Below are positions 1 through 5,347 of a DNA stretch of 5,582 bases, piece after piece (the stretch's first letter is position 1; each line of letters starts with the position of its first letter). This stretch comes from Paracoccaceae bacterium (GTDB lineage Bacteria; Pseudomonadota; Alphaproteobacteria; Rhodobacterales; Rhodobacteraceae), in NCBI GenBank assembly GCA_003512825.1, contig DOOI01000050.1, positions 608-6,189 on the forward strand, in the 5' to 3' direction. Both the position numbers and the translations under genes were made by a program. The notes beneath the pieces were generated by a model, which made no database searches, was not told where the DNA came from, and saw only the letters and a program-made list of their open reading frames with translations.

Positions 1-258
1 AAAGCCCAAGGTGCCAATCAGCATGTAGCCAAGGATGGTCACAAGACCCAAGCGCGCCCCATAAGCCGCGCCGATGGAGAGAACGGCGAAGGTGCCCATG
101 GTGATCGGAACAGGCCACATCGGCACTTTGATCTTGGCAGCAATCGCGAGAGCGGCGATGCCGAGCACCACAAGGGCCACTTGCTTGAGGCGGAGAGCTG
201 TGCCGCTATTGGCGCCAAATGCATCGGTCAGCACGCGGGCAGGTGCAGTGATTGTCAT
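1..258 (-). CDS. bioY: Biotin transporter BioY, N-terminal part (cut by window start)
   Basis: BioY is the membrane S component that binds biotin; it works alone or with the ECF energising module BioMN. The 86 codons read without a stop from ATG 256-258 to the window edge. They show a short cytoplasmic N-terminus, a first hydrophobic helix (about residues 26-42), the motif KIKVPMWPVPITMGTFAVLS (42-61), typical of the start of BioY with its Pro-rich VPxPxT turn, and then IGAAYGARLGLVTILGYMLIG, the usual following helix with the G-A-x-x-G-x-R-x-G loop. A Shine-Dalgarno GAGGAA (265-270) lies 6 nt upstream of the ATG, and no other in-frame start occurs further upstream. The family is about 180-200 residues, so roughly the second half lies outside the window. 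It lies downstream of the DUF6314 gene on the same strand with a 96-nt gap. The family call is firm; substrate specificity is taken from the family. Confidence 0.9.
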   Translation of the reverse strand, partial: MTITAPARVLTDAFGANSGTALRLKQVALVVLGIAALAIAAKIKVPMWPVPITMGTFAVLSIGAAYGARLGLVTILGYMLIGTLGF

Positions 259-354
259 GGGGTCTTCCTCGTTATGGAACCTAGTTGGGTCATGAATGCC
301 CTGAGCGGCGCAGTGCTGCAAGAGGTGTTGCGCTAACAATTGCGGGGCATTGCG

Positions 355-765
355 CTATCGCATGTAGTTTGAGTGCATCTCGTAGTCTTTGCGCGGGCCT
401 TTGACCAGCCATGTGGAGGACCATTCCGGCCAGCGGGAGAAATCATAGGTGACATCGTATTGGTCGGGATCACACCAATGGGTTGCTGTTGGGACGCCTT
501 GGGGCGCGAACCGGTGAAAGAAGCGCCCATCGTCAAAGGAAACCTCAATCGCAGAATGATCCGCGTGCCACAGATAGTGCCGCTCGGCGGCAAAGCTGCT
601 TTCGCCCAAGGTGAGTTGGCCTTGCTCTGTGAGGCGCAGACCTTTTGTTTCGGGGGTAAAGGTGGCCGTGCCGGTCAGGTGGCCAGTCGGGCCAAGGTGG
701 TCGTGAATACGGCGTTCCAATCGCCAGAGCCCGATGAAATCCGCCAATTCGATGAGTTGCGACAC
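355..765 (-). CDS. DUF6314 family protein
   Basis: This is a 136-residue protein of unknown function with the signature of DUF6314: DFIGLW near the N-terminus (9-14), RRI (18-20), ERHYLW (61-66), FDDGRFFH (77-84), THWCDPDQYDVTYDF (95-109) and a C-terminal WPEWS...VKGPRKDY..HSNYMR block (112-136). It has no signal peptide or membrane helix, so it is probably cytosolic. Alternating hydrophobic stretches and many aromatics suggest a small beta-barrel fold, which is my inference. Translation starts at GTG (763-765): a stop lies eight codons further upstream (790-792), and no other start fits better. The ribosome binding site is a purine-rich AGGGGGG stretch. It ends at TAG 355-357, upstream of bioY on the same strand, so co-transcription is plausible but unproven. 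Any link to biotin rests on position only. Confidence 0.88.
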   Translation of the reverse strand: MSQLIELADFIGLWRLERRIHDHLGPTGHLTGTATFTPETKGLRLTEQGQLTLGESSFAAERHYLWHADHSAIEVSFDDGRFFHRFAPQGVPTATHWCDPDQYDVTYDFSRWPEWSSTWLVKGPRKDYEMHSNYMR

Positions 766-793
766 CGCGGCCCCCCTGCCCTGCTTGCCCTAA

Positions 794-822
794 ACCATAA
801 CGGCAGGTAAGCACGCCGCCAA
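794..822 (-). promoter_or_regulatory. Candidate sigma70-type promoter for the DUF6314-bioY unit
   Basis: On the minus strand TTGGCG (817-822) and TATGGT (794-799) are separated by exactly 17 nt; each matches its consensus hexamer at four of six positions. Transcription would start near 786-788, giving a leader of about 22 nt before the GTG start at 765. It lies in the 114-nt gap divergent from purB. It is a reading by eye only. Confidence 0.4.
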
Positions 823-879
823 CTGCTGCATTTGGCGCTGCAACTGGCGCTGACGCATTCCCTTTGAAGGAGCTCGCCG

Positions 880-2184
880 ATGATCCCGCGTTATTCCCGC
901 CCCGAAATGGTGAAAATCTGGTCGCCGGAGACCAAGTTCAAGATTTGGTATGAAATTGAAGCGCATGCCTGTGATGCCATGGCCGATCTGGGCGTTATCC
1001 CGCGCGAAAATGCGGATGCGGTATGGAAAGCCAAGGATGTCGAGTTTGATGTGGCGCGGATCGACGAGATCGAGGCGGTCACCAAACATGATGTTATCGC
1101 GTTTCTGACCCATTTGGCGGAACATGTCGGCAGCGATGAGGCGCGATTTGTCCATCAGGGCATGACCTCGTCTGATGTGCTCGATACCTGCCTGAATGTG
1201 CAATTGGTGCGGGCCGCCGATATTTTGGTGGCAGACATGGACGCGCTGCTGGTGGCGCTGAAAAAACGCGCGATGGAACACAAGATGACGGTGCGGGTGG
1301 GGCGCTCGCACGGGATTCACGCGGAACCCACAACCATGGGTCTGACATTTGCGCGGTTCTATGCGGAGATGGATCGCAACCTCGCACGGTTGAAGCTGGC
1401 GCGGGAGGAAGTTGCGACAGGGGCGATTTCGGGGGCAGTTGGAACTTTCGCCAATGTCGATCCGCGGGTTGAGGAGCATGTTTGCGCCAAACTGGGCCTG
1501 AGCCCGGAGCCGATTTCAACGCAGGTGATTCCCCGTGACCGCCACGCGATGTTCTTTGCGACATTGGGCGTGATCGCATCCTCGATTGAAAACGTGGCCA
1601 TCGAAATCCGCCACATGCAGCGCACGGAAGTTTTGGAAGGGGCGGAGTTTTTCTCGATGGGCCAGAAGGGCTCTTCCGCGATGCCGCACAAGAAAAACCC
1701 CGTGCTCACCGAGAACCTGACGGGCTTGGCGCGTCTGGTGCGGATGGCGGTTGTACCGGCCATGGAGAATGTGGCGCTTTGGCATGAGCGCGATATCTCG
1801 CATTCCTCTGTGGAACGCAGCATTGGCCCTGACGCAACAATCACGCTCGATTTTGCCCTGAACCGCCTGACCGGCGTTGTCGATAAGATGTTGATTTTCC
1901 CGCAAAACATGCTCGACAACATGAATAAATTCCCTGGCCTCGTGATGAGCCAGCGGGTGCTGCTGGCGCTGACGCAGGCAGGGGTTTCGCGCGAGGATGC
2001 CTATGTGATGGTGCAGCGCAATGCGCTCAAGGTGTGGGAAGAGCGGGTGGATTTCCGCGAGCAGCTTTTGGCGGACAAGGACGTGGTCGCAGCTTTGGGT
2101 GCAGAGGGGATCAACGCAAAATTCGACATGGATTACCACACCAAACATGTCGACACGATTTTCCGCCGGGTCTTTGGCGGCTGA
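880..2184 (+). CDS. purB: Adenylosuccinate lyase
   Basis: This cytosolic homotetrameric fumarase/aspartase-superfamily enzyme removes fumarate from SAICAR and from adenylosuccinate, steps in de novo IMP synthesis and AMP formation. The 434 residues compare well with the 431 of the Bacillus subtilis type. Visible landmarks are MIPRYSRPEM at the N-terminus, TKHDVIAF with His70 (matching His68 of B. subtilis), TSSDVLDT (96-103), GRSHGIHAEPTT (141-152) with the catalytic His144, SGAVGTFANVDP (184-195), and the mobile signature loop GQKGSSAMPHKKNP (261-274) carrying the catalytic serine and the substrate-binding Lys/Asn. Then follow LWHERDISHSSVER (300-313) and SQRVLLAL (357-364). The GRTH of many homologues is GRSH here, a conservative change. 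Ribosome binding site GAAGGAG (866-872) lies 7 nt before ATG 880. It is divergent from DUF6314 and is closed by its own terminator, so it appears to be a single-gene unit. Product identity is certain from the motifs. Confidence 0.98.
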   Translation: MIPRYSRPEMVKIWSPETKFKIWYEIEAHACDAMADLGVIPRENADAVWKAKDVEFDVARIDEIEAVTKHDVIAFLTHLAEHVGSDEARFVHQGMTSSDVLDTCLNVQLVRAADILVADMDALLVALKKRAMEHKMTVRVGRSHGIHAEPTTMGLTFARFYAEMDRNLARLKLAREEVATGAISGAVGTFANVDPRVEEHVCAKLGLSPEPISTQVIPRDRHAMFFATLGVIASSIENVAIEIRHMQRTEVLEGAEFFSMGQKGSSAMPHKKNPVLTENLTGLARLVRMAVVPAMENVALWHERDISHSSVERSIGPDATITLDFALNRLTGVVDKMLIFPQNMLDNMNKFPGLVMSQRVLLALTQAGVSREDAYVMVQRNALKVWEERVDFREQLLADKDVVAALGAEGINAKFDMDYHTKHVDTIFRRVFGG

Positions 2185-2206
2185 TTTCAAGAAGAGAAAC
2201 GAGGAT

Positions 2207-2236
2207 GGGGCGCTCCTGTGGGGCGCCCTTTTTTTT
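2207..2236 (+). terminator. Rho-independent terminator after purB
   Basis: GGGCGC (2208-2213) pairs with GCGCCC (2223-2228); the stem extends inward by a T-G wobble and a C-G pair, leaving the five-base loop CTGTG. Eight uninterrupted T residues follow (2229-2236). It begins 23 nt after the purB stop and is a textbook intrinsic terminator. Confidence 0.93.
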
Positions 2237-2249
2237 CTGTTTCGTGATT

Positions 2250-2277
2250 TTGACGGGGCCCTGAAGCGTGCTATCTT
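2250..2277 (+). promoter_or_regulatory. Sigma70-type promoter for the small exported protein
   Basis: TTGACG (2250-2255, five of six consensus bases) and TATCTT (2272-2277, four of six) are 16 nt apart. The predicted transcription start is near 2284, leaving a leader of about 25 nt containing the GGAGGA ribosome binding site. Its place directly behind the purB terminator supports a separate transcription unit. It may also transcribe fliG, since no clear terminator separates them. Confidence 0.6.
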
Positions 2278-2309
2278 TGGCTTGTGTTACTTCAAACGGA
2301 GGAATTGGA

Positions 2310-2462
2310 ATGAAGACGACGTTTATTGCCGCCTTGCTCCTTGCGGCCCTGCCTGCTGTGGCCTCTGCCATGTGTTCCGACAAAACCCACGCGATGTCTT
2401 GTGCTGATGGAATGGTGTGGGATGATGCTTCGAAATCCTGCACCAAACAGGTTTCGAGCTAA
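2310..2462 (+). CDS. Small exported cysteine-containing protein, unknown function
   Basis: This is a 50-residue peptide with a clear signal peptide: MKTT, a hydrophobic core (IAALLLAALPAV) and a signal peptidase I site AVASA|M after residue 20. The mature part is only about 30 residues, with Cys22, Cys31 and Cys44 and the segment SCADGMVWDDASKSC. The C-x-x-G-x-x-W-D-x-x-x-x-x-C pattern resembles short chitin-binding (peritrophin-like) repeats, but the match is too short to assign that function. The start is ATG 2310, chosen because GGAGGA (2298-2303) lies 6 nt upstream and the signal peptide begins there; an in-frame TTG-type start further upstream would wrongly lengthen it. It has its own promoter after the purB terminator. 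The odd number of cysteines leaves one free, or allows dimerisation. Similar short genes next to purB can inherit its name through annotation transfer; this one has no lyase sequence. Confidence 0.8.
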   Translation: MKTTFIAALLLAALPAVASAMCSDKTHAMSCADGMVWDDASKSCTKQVSS

Positions 2463-2493
2463 ATAAATCCGGCTCTGTTCAGGGATTATTTAG
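2459..2493 (+). other. A/T-rich hairpin spanning the stop of the small exported gene
   Basis: CTAAATAAATCC (2459-2470) pairs with GGATTATTTAG (2483-2493), eleven base pairs with one bulged A, around a 12-nt loop. The stop codon of the small gene is inside the 5' arm. There is no T tract after it, so it is not a normal intrinsic terminator; it could stabilise the 3' end of the short transcript. Confidence 0.55.
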
Positions 2494-2534
2494 GGCTTCC
2501 CGCTAGCGTTCGAGAAAATCGAATGGGGAAGCCC
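2493..2534 (+). other. Nested hairpin over the fliG ribosome binding region
   Basis: GGGCTTCCC (2493-2501) and GGGAAGCCC (2526-2534) form a perfect nine-base-pair outer stem. Inside it CGTTCGA (2507-2513) and TCGAATG (2519-2525) form a seven-base-pair inner stem, including one G-T wobble, capped by GAAAA; a five-base bulge GCTAG joins them. The only purine-rich candidate ribosome binding site for fliG, GGGGAA (2525-2530), is inside the paired region, and the structure ends 1 nt before ATG 2536. It shares base G2493 with the preceding hairpin. No U tract follows. Confidence 0.6.
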
Positions 2535-2535
2535 G

Positions 2536-2865
2536 ATGACAGCCTTGCGTCAAATTCCTGCACTGGGCCAAACCGCCCTACCCGCGCCACGCGCCTTGTC
2601 GCGTCGGCAGAAAGCGGCGCTTATTGTGCGCCTTTTGACGCATGCCGGCGAGCCCGTGCCCTTGGCCGATTTGCCTGATGAGATGCAAGCCAGCCTGACG
2701 CAAACCATGGGTGCCATGCGATTGGTGGATCGCACCACCATGGCGGCTGTGGTGGAAGAGTTCATCCGCGACATGGAAGATTTGGGGGTGACTTTCCCCC
2801 CTGGATTAAGTGGCGCGCTTTCGGTGCTAGACGGACAAATCAGCCCGGAAACCGCTGCGCGATAG
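2536..2865 (+). CDS. FliG N-terminal fragment (109 residues, as translated up to the TAG)
   Basis: This is the part of the interrupted fliG that would be made without readthrough: the FliG N-terminal domain, which in the family packs against FliF and neighbouring subunits, plus the beginning of the linker to the middle domain (LSGALSVLDGQISPETAAR). ATG 2536 is the only reasonable start, since an in-frame stop lies at 2491-2493 with no alternative start between. Alone it would lack every motor-contact surface, so I would not expect switch function. Confidence 0.5.
   Translation: MTALRQIPALGQTALPAPRALSRRQKAALIVRLLTHAGEPVPLADLPDEMQASLTQTMGAMRLVDRTTMAAVVEEFIRDMEDLGVTFPPGLSGALSVLDGQISPETAAR
2863..2865 (+). 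other. In-frame amber stop within fliG
   Basis: The codons read GCG CGA TAG CGA CGA GAG GCT, with the same frame open from 2536 to 3592. The base after the stop is C, a context known to be comparatively leaky. Family members usually have Leu or another hydrophobic residue here by my memory of rhodobacterial FliG sequences. Confidence 0.85.
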
Positions 2866-2910
2866 CGACGAGAGGCTGGTGTCAAGCAAGCGGGTGACCC
2901 TTGGGCACGT

Positions 2911-3594
2911 TTGCGCGCGCTCAAACCCCCAGAGTTGCAGGCGATGCTGGAGGAAGAAAGCGTCGAAGTGGCGGCGGTGGTCTTGTCAAAAATCGACACC
3001 CCGAAAGCGGCACTTGTCTTGGCCCTGATGGAGGGCGCGCGGGCGCGGCGCGTGACATATGCGATATCGCAGACTTCGGCTGTGACCCCCGAAGCCGTGG
3101 AGCGGATCGGATTGGCATTGGTGGCGCAATTGGATGCGGTTCCGGCGCGGGCATTTTCCGACAAACCCGAAGCGCGTGTCGGGGCTATTCTGAATCAATC
3201 GCCCTCCCTGACGCGGGACGACGTTTTGGCGGGGCTGGACGAGGCAGATACCGAGTTTGCGACACGGGTTCGCAAAGCATTGTTTACATTCGCAGATATT
3301 TTGACTCGATTGGAGGCACGCGATGTGCCGAAACTGACGCGCGCGGTGGATCAAGATGTGCTTGTTACAGCATTGGCCGCAGCGGTAGACGAAACGACCG
3401 CCCCCGTCGTGCAATTCATTCTTGCCAATATGTCGCAACGCATGGCCGAAGCGCTGCGCGAGCAAATTGCCGAGCGCGGCAAGGTGAAGGCGCGCGCGGG
3501 CGAGGCTGCAATGTCAGAGGTTGTGCAAGCGCTGCGACTTTTGGAGCAAACCGGTGACTTGAAACTGAATTCGCTGGAGGAAGAGGATGAGTGA
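2911..3594 (+). pseudogene. FliG middle and C-terminal fragment (227 residues from a possible TTG restart)
   Basis: The first start-like codon after the amber stop is TTG 2911. No convincing Shine-Dalgarno precedes it, so independent translation is doubtful. The fragment holds the FliG middle domain and the complete C-terminal motor domain and ends in the acidic tail SLEEEDE. It is the same frame as the N-terminal fragment and should be treated as one broken gene with it. Confidence 0.5.
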
Positions 3595-3776
3595 GGTGTC
3601 GGGGGCGCGCCTGCATCTGGCTTGGCTGAGGAGTTGCGCGCAGATGTTGCGCGCCTTTGCCATGCGACGCAGCGTGGCAATGGCGCTGGCCTCTTGGAAG
3701 GTGAGGCGTTACGGTCGGCGCTCCGCGGGACGGCATTGCGTCGGGCGGCCCCCAAACGCAGGACCGGAGCACGCCT
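3587..3776 (+). pseudogene. Possible remnant of a small gene downstream of fliG (uncertain)
   Basis: The 182 nt between fliG and the transporter hold no confident gene. An ATG at 3587 overlaps the fliG stop (ATGAGTGA), the usual arrangement for translational coupling, but its frame soon becomes rich in Trp, Cys and Arg. The frame beginning at 3595 instead has strong coding-like codon structure (G-rich first positions) and reads GLAEELRADVARL and GLLEGEALRSALRGTALRRA, which look helical. One extra G in the G run 3601-3605 would join ATG 3587 to that frame, giving about 76 residues and ending at TGA 3814-3816, inside the transporter gene. I do not recognise the protein. Also present are a GTTGCGCGC direct repeat (3633-3641, 3646-3654) and a nine-base-pair hairpin (3657-3665 with 3672-3680). 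Confidence 0.2.
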
Positions 3777-4646
3777 TTGCCCAACATCTCTTCACAAACG
3801 CGGGCTATCTTGTTGATGATAGCGACAGTTTTCCTGTTTGCGGCAATGGATGCGAGCGCAAAGGCATTGTCAGAACGCACGGGCGCGGTGCCCGCGATCT
3901 GGGCTCGTTATCTGGGACAGACCTTATTTGTGCTGGTGCTTGTGGCGCCACGACTGAAGACAGTGCTGCGGACCAAACACCCCGGCATGCAGGCGCTGCG
4001 CTCGGTGCTTTTGATGTGTGGAACAACGCTCTACTTCTTTTCGGTCACATTTTTGGGGCTCGCAGAGGCCGCCGCAATCATGAACATCAACCCGCTGCTG
4101 ATCACGTTGGGGGCTGCGATATTTTTGGGCGAATCAATCGGGGCACGGCGGGCCGCGGGGATTGTCGCAGCGATGATTGGCGCGTTGCTTGTGATCCGAC
4201 CGGGGGGCGACTTGTTTCAGCCCGCCGCTTTGCTGACTGTCGGGGCGGCGATAGCCTATTCCGGCTACAATCTGGCGACGCGGTTTGTACGCGACGACGA
4301 CCCATGGACATCGCTGTTTTACACTGCGGCCTTCGGAGCGATCGTATTGTCATGCACCGTGCCGTTTTTCTGGGTACGCCCCGATGCCACGGCTCTGATG
4401 TTAATGGCGCTGATCGCCTTTTTTGGAACGACGTCGCAATTATGTTTGATCAAGGCGCTGTCACTTGGCGAGGCCGGGATGCTGGCGCCTTATGCCTATA
4501 CCGGGCTGATTTGGGCCGCGTTATGGGGCGTGGTTTTCTTTGGAGATTGGCCAGATTTCTGGACGATCTTGGGGGGTGGAATCATCGTCGCCGCAGGGCT
4601 TTATGTTTGGTATCGAGAGACCTTTCAGAAACGACATCCACATTAA
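3777..4646 (+). CDS. DMT family (EamA) transporter
   Basis: This is a 289-residue inner-membrane carrier of the drug/metabolite transporter superfamily with ten predicted helices, roughly 10-30, 38-57, 73-93, 98-117, 124-141, 149-168, 179-200, 206-226, 232-255 and 262-279. The two EamA halves are both visible. The first ends with LAEAAAIMNINPLLITLGAAIFLGE and GALLVIRPGG (135-144), the second with LSLGEAGMLAPYAYTGLIW and the matching FFGDWPDFWTILGGGIIVAAG. The length and the C-terminal basic tail QKRHPH are normal. The start is TTG 3777: GGAG (3766-3769) lies 7 nt upstream, no earlier in-frame start exists after the stop at 3702-3704, and the next in-frame ATG (3816) would delete half of the first helix. 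Substrate cannot be read from sequence; the superfamily includes exporters of amino acids and metabolites and riboflavin importers. Its stop overlaps that of the convergent DUF1223 gene. Confidence 0.93.
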   Translation: MPNISSQTRAILLMIATVFLFAAMDASAKALSERTGAVPAIWARYLGQTLFVLVLVAPRLKTVLRTKHPGMQALRSVLLMCGTTLYFFSVTFLGLAEAAAIMNINPLLITLGAAIFLGESIGARRAAGIVAAMIGALLVIRPGGDLFQPAALLTVGAAIAYSGYNLATRFVRDDDPWTSLFYTAAFGAIVLSCTVPFFWVRPDATALMLMALIAFFGTTSQLCLIKALSLGEAGMLAPYAYTGLIWAALWGVVFFGDWPDFWTILGGGIIVAAGLYVWYRETFQKRHPH

Positions 4647-5347
4647 CGCAAACGCAGCGCCGCCTCGATTGCCCCGGGTCCGGGATGCTGGAGGATCACG
4701 ACAACAGGTTCCGTTCCCGAGATGTCTTGGGTGATTTGAAGCGGCGCACGGCCATCCCAGCGGGCAATCACCTGCCAATCCGTAACAATGTTGTGGTAAT
4801 CCAAGATCTTGCCTGCATTTTCCCCGCGATTGACCGTGACGCTGGCATTGGGGCGCAAGCGGACCAATTGCACATCAAGCGGGGGGGAAAACGGCGCAGA
4901 GGTGCTGGCCTCAAGGCGCAGCTGATTCCCTTTGCGCGCAGCACTGAGTTTGATGGGGCTGGCGCGGTTTCGATCCTTGCGGATCAGGTCTTCGACGTCT
5001 CTCGGGTGGGTGCCAACCACATCATGCAACCCGCCCACGACCATTTGCGGCGTGTAAATCGAGCGTCTCCCGGCCACAGTTGCATAGGCTTTTTGGCGGG
5101 CGGTGTTTTCGGTACGGGCAAACACGTCTTTCCAGCCGATATAGTCCCAGTAATCAACATGGAGCGCGAGCGCGATCACATCGTCCCTGCCAGCCAGTTC
5201 CCGAAGGAAGGCATCCGCAGGCGGACAAGAAGAGCACCCTTGCGACGTAAAAAGCTCCACAACCACCGGCCGGGACTCTTGTGCCCAAGCAAGTGTCGCG
5301 TTCACGACCAACAGAACACTCGCGATCCAGGTTTTGATCTGCTTCAT
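4643..5347 (-). CDS. Exported DUF1223 thioredoxin-like protein
   Basis: This 234-residue protein has a Sec signal peptide: MKQIK, hydrophobic core WIASVLLVVNATL, and predicted cleavage AWA|Q after residue 22. The DUF1223 signature VELFTSQGCSSCPPAD (30-45) contains a CxxC pair, Cys38 and Cys41, in thioredoxin position, with HVDYWDYIGWKD (63-74) and the cis-proline loop YTPQMVV (98-104) typical of the fold. The C-terminal half (about 130-234) is beta-rich and specific to the family. It is presumably a periplasmic thiol-disulfide protein; the partner is unknown, and oxidase, reductase or another role cannot be told apart. ATG 5345-5347 is the start because the signal peptide begins there; the nearest Shine-Dalgarno-like AGGAAAG (5358-5364) is about 10-13 nt away, long but acceptable. 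An out-of-frame ATG lies at 5355-5357. It is divergent from the gene beginning at 5574 and convergent with the DMT transporter. Confidence 0.92.
   Translation of the reverse strand: MKQIKTWIASVLLVVNATLAWAQESRPVVVELFTSQGCSSCPPADAFLRELAGRDDVIALALHVDYWDYIGWKDVFARTENTARQKAYATVAGRRSIYTPQMVVGGLHDVVGTHPRDVEDLIRKDRNRASPIKLSAARKGNQLRLEASTSAPFSPPLDVQLVRLRPNASVTVNRGENAGKILDYHNIVTDWQVIARWDGRAPLQITQDISGTEPVVVILQHPGPGAIEAALRLR

Larger units (their letters stand above)
2536..3594 (+). pseudogene. fliG: Flagellar motor switch protein FliG homologue, interrupted by an in-frame TAG
   Basis: FliG forms the rotor ring under the flagellar MS ring and meets the stator. Read through the TAG at codon 110, the frame gives 352 residues, normal for the family. 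An N-terminal domain (LSRRQKAALIVRLL onward, 21-84) is followed by a middle domain, EEESVEVAAVVLSKIDTPKAA (about 138-158), and a C-terminal domain (FTFADILTRLEARDVPKL...NMSQRMAEALREQIAERGKV, about 250-317). The EHPQ-type motif of canonical FliG is replaced by EESVE. The torque-helix charged positions of E. coli FliG (R281, D288, D289, R297) correspond here to R302, E309, Q310 and K318. The segment after the TAG, RREAGVKQAGDPWARL, continues the same frame without any shift, so only a nonsense codon breaks the gene; TTG (Leu) to TAG is one base change. No other flagellar genes are in the window. Sequencing error, true decay and readthrough are all possible. Confidence 0.85.

Noticed and set aside
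259..354. BioR-type operator upstream of bioY
   Set aside because: I looked for the TTATMKATAA-like palindrome known for alphaproteobacterial BioR and found no match in this spacer.
790..1479. Long minus-strand open frame inside purB (229 codons)
   Set aside because: Antisense shadow of purB, rich in Arg, His and Cys with no recognisable domain; purB on the plus strand is certain.
1516..2190. Second long minus-strand open frame inside purB (224 codons)
   Set aside because: Same reasoning: complementary-strand shadow of a GC-rich gene, rich in His and Arg, with no motif.
2493..2534. Intrinsic terminator between the small gene and fliG
   Set aside because: The stem is strong but is followed by GATGACAGCC and no T tract, and it abuts the fliG start codon.
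2865..2911. Frameshift as the cause of the fliG break
   Set aside because: Both parts of fliG are in the same frame (2911 minus 2536 is divisible by 3) and the codons between contain no further stop, so it is a nonsense codon and not a shift.
2901..3557. Plus-strand frame within fliG, Gly/Arg/Cys-rich (218 codons)
   Set aside because: Out-of-frame shadow of the FliG middle and C-terminal domains, which are recognised in another frame.
3657..3680. Terminator after fliG
   Set aside because: TTGCCATGC / GCGTGGCAA can pair, but no T tract follows and it may lie in former coding sequence.
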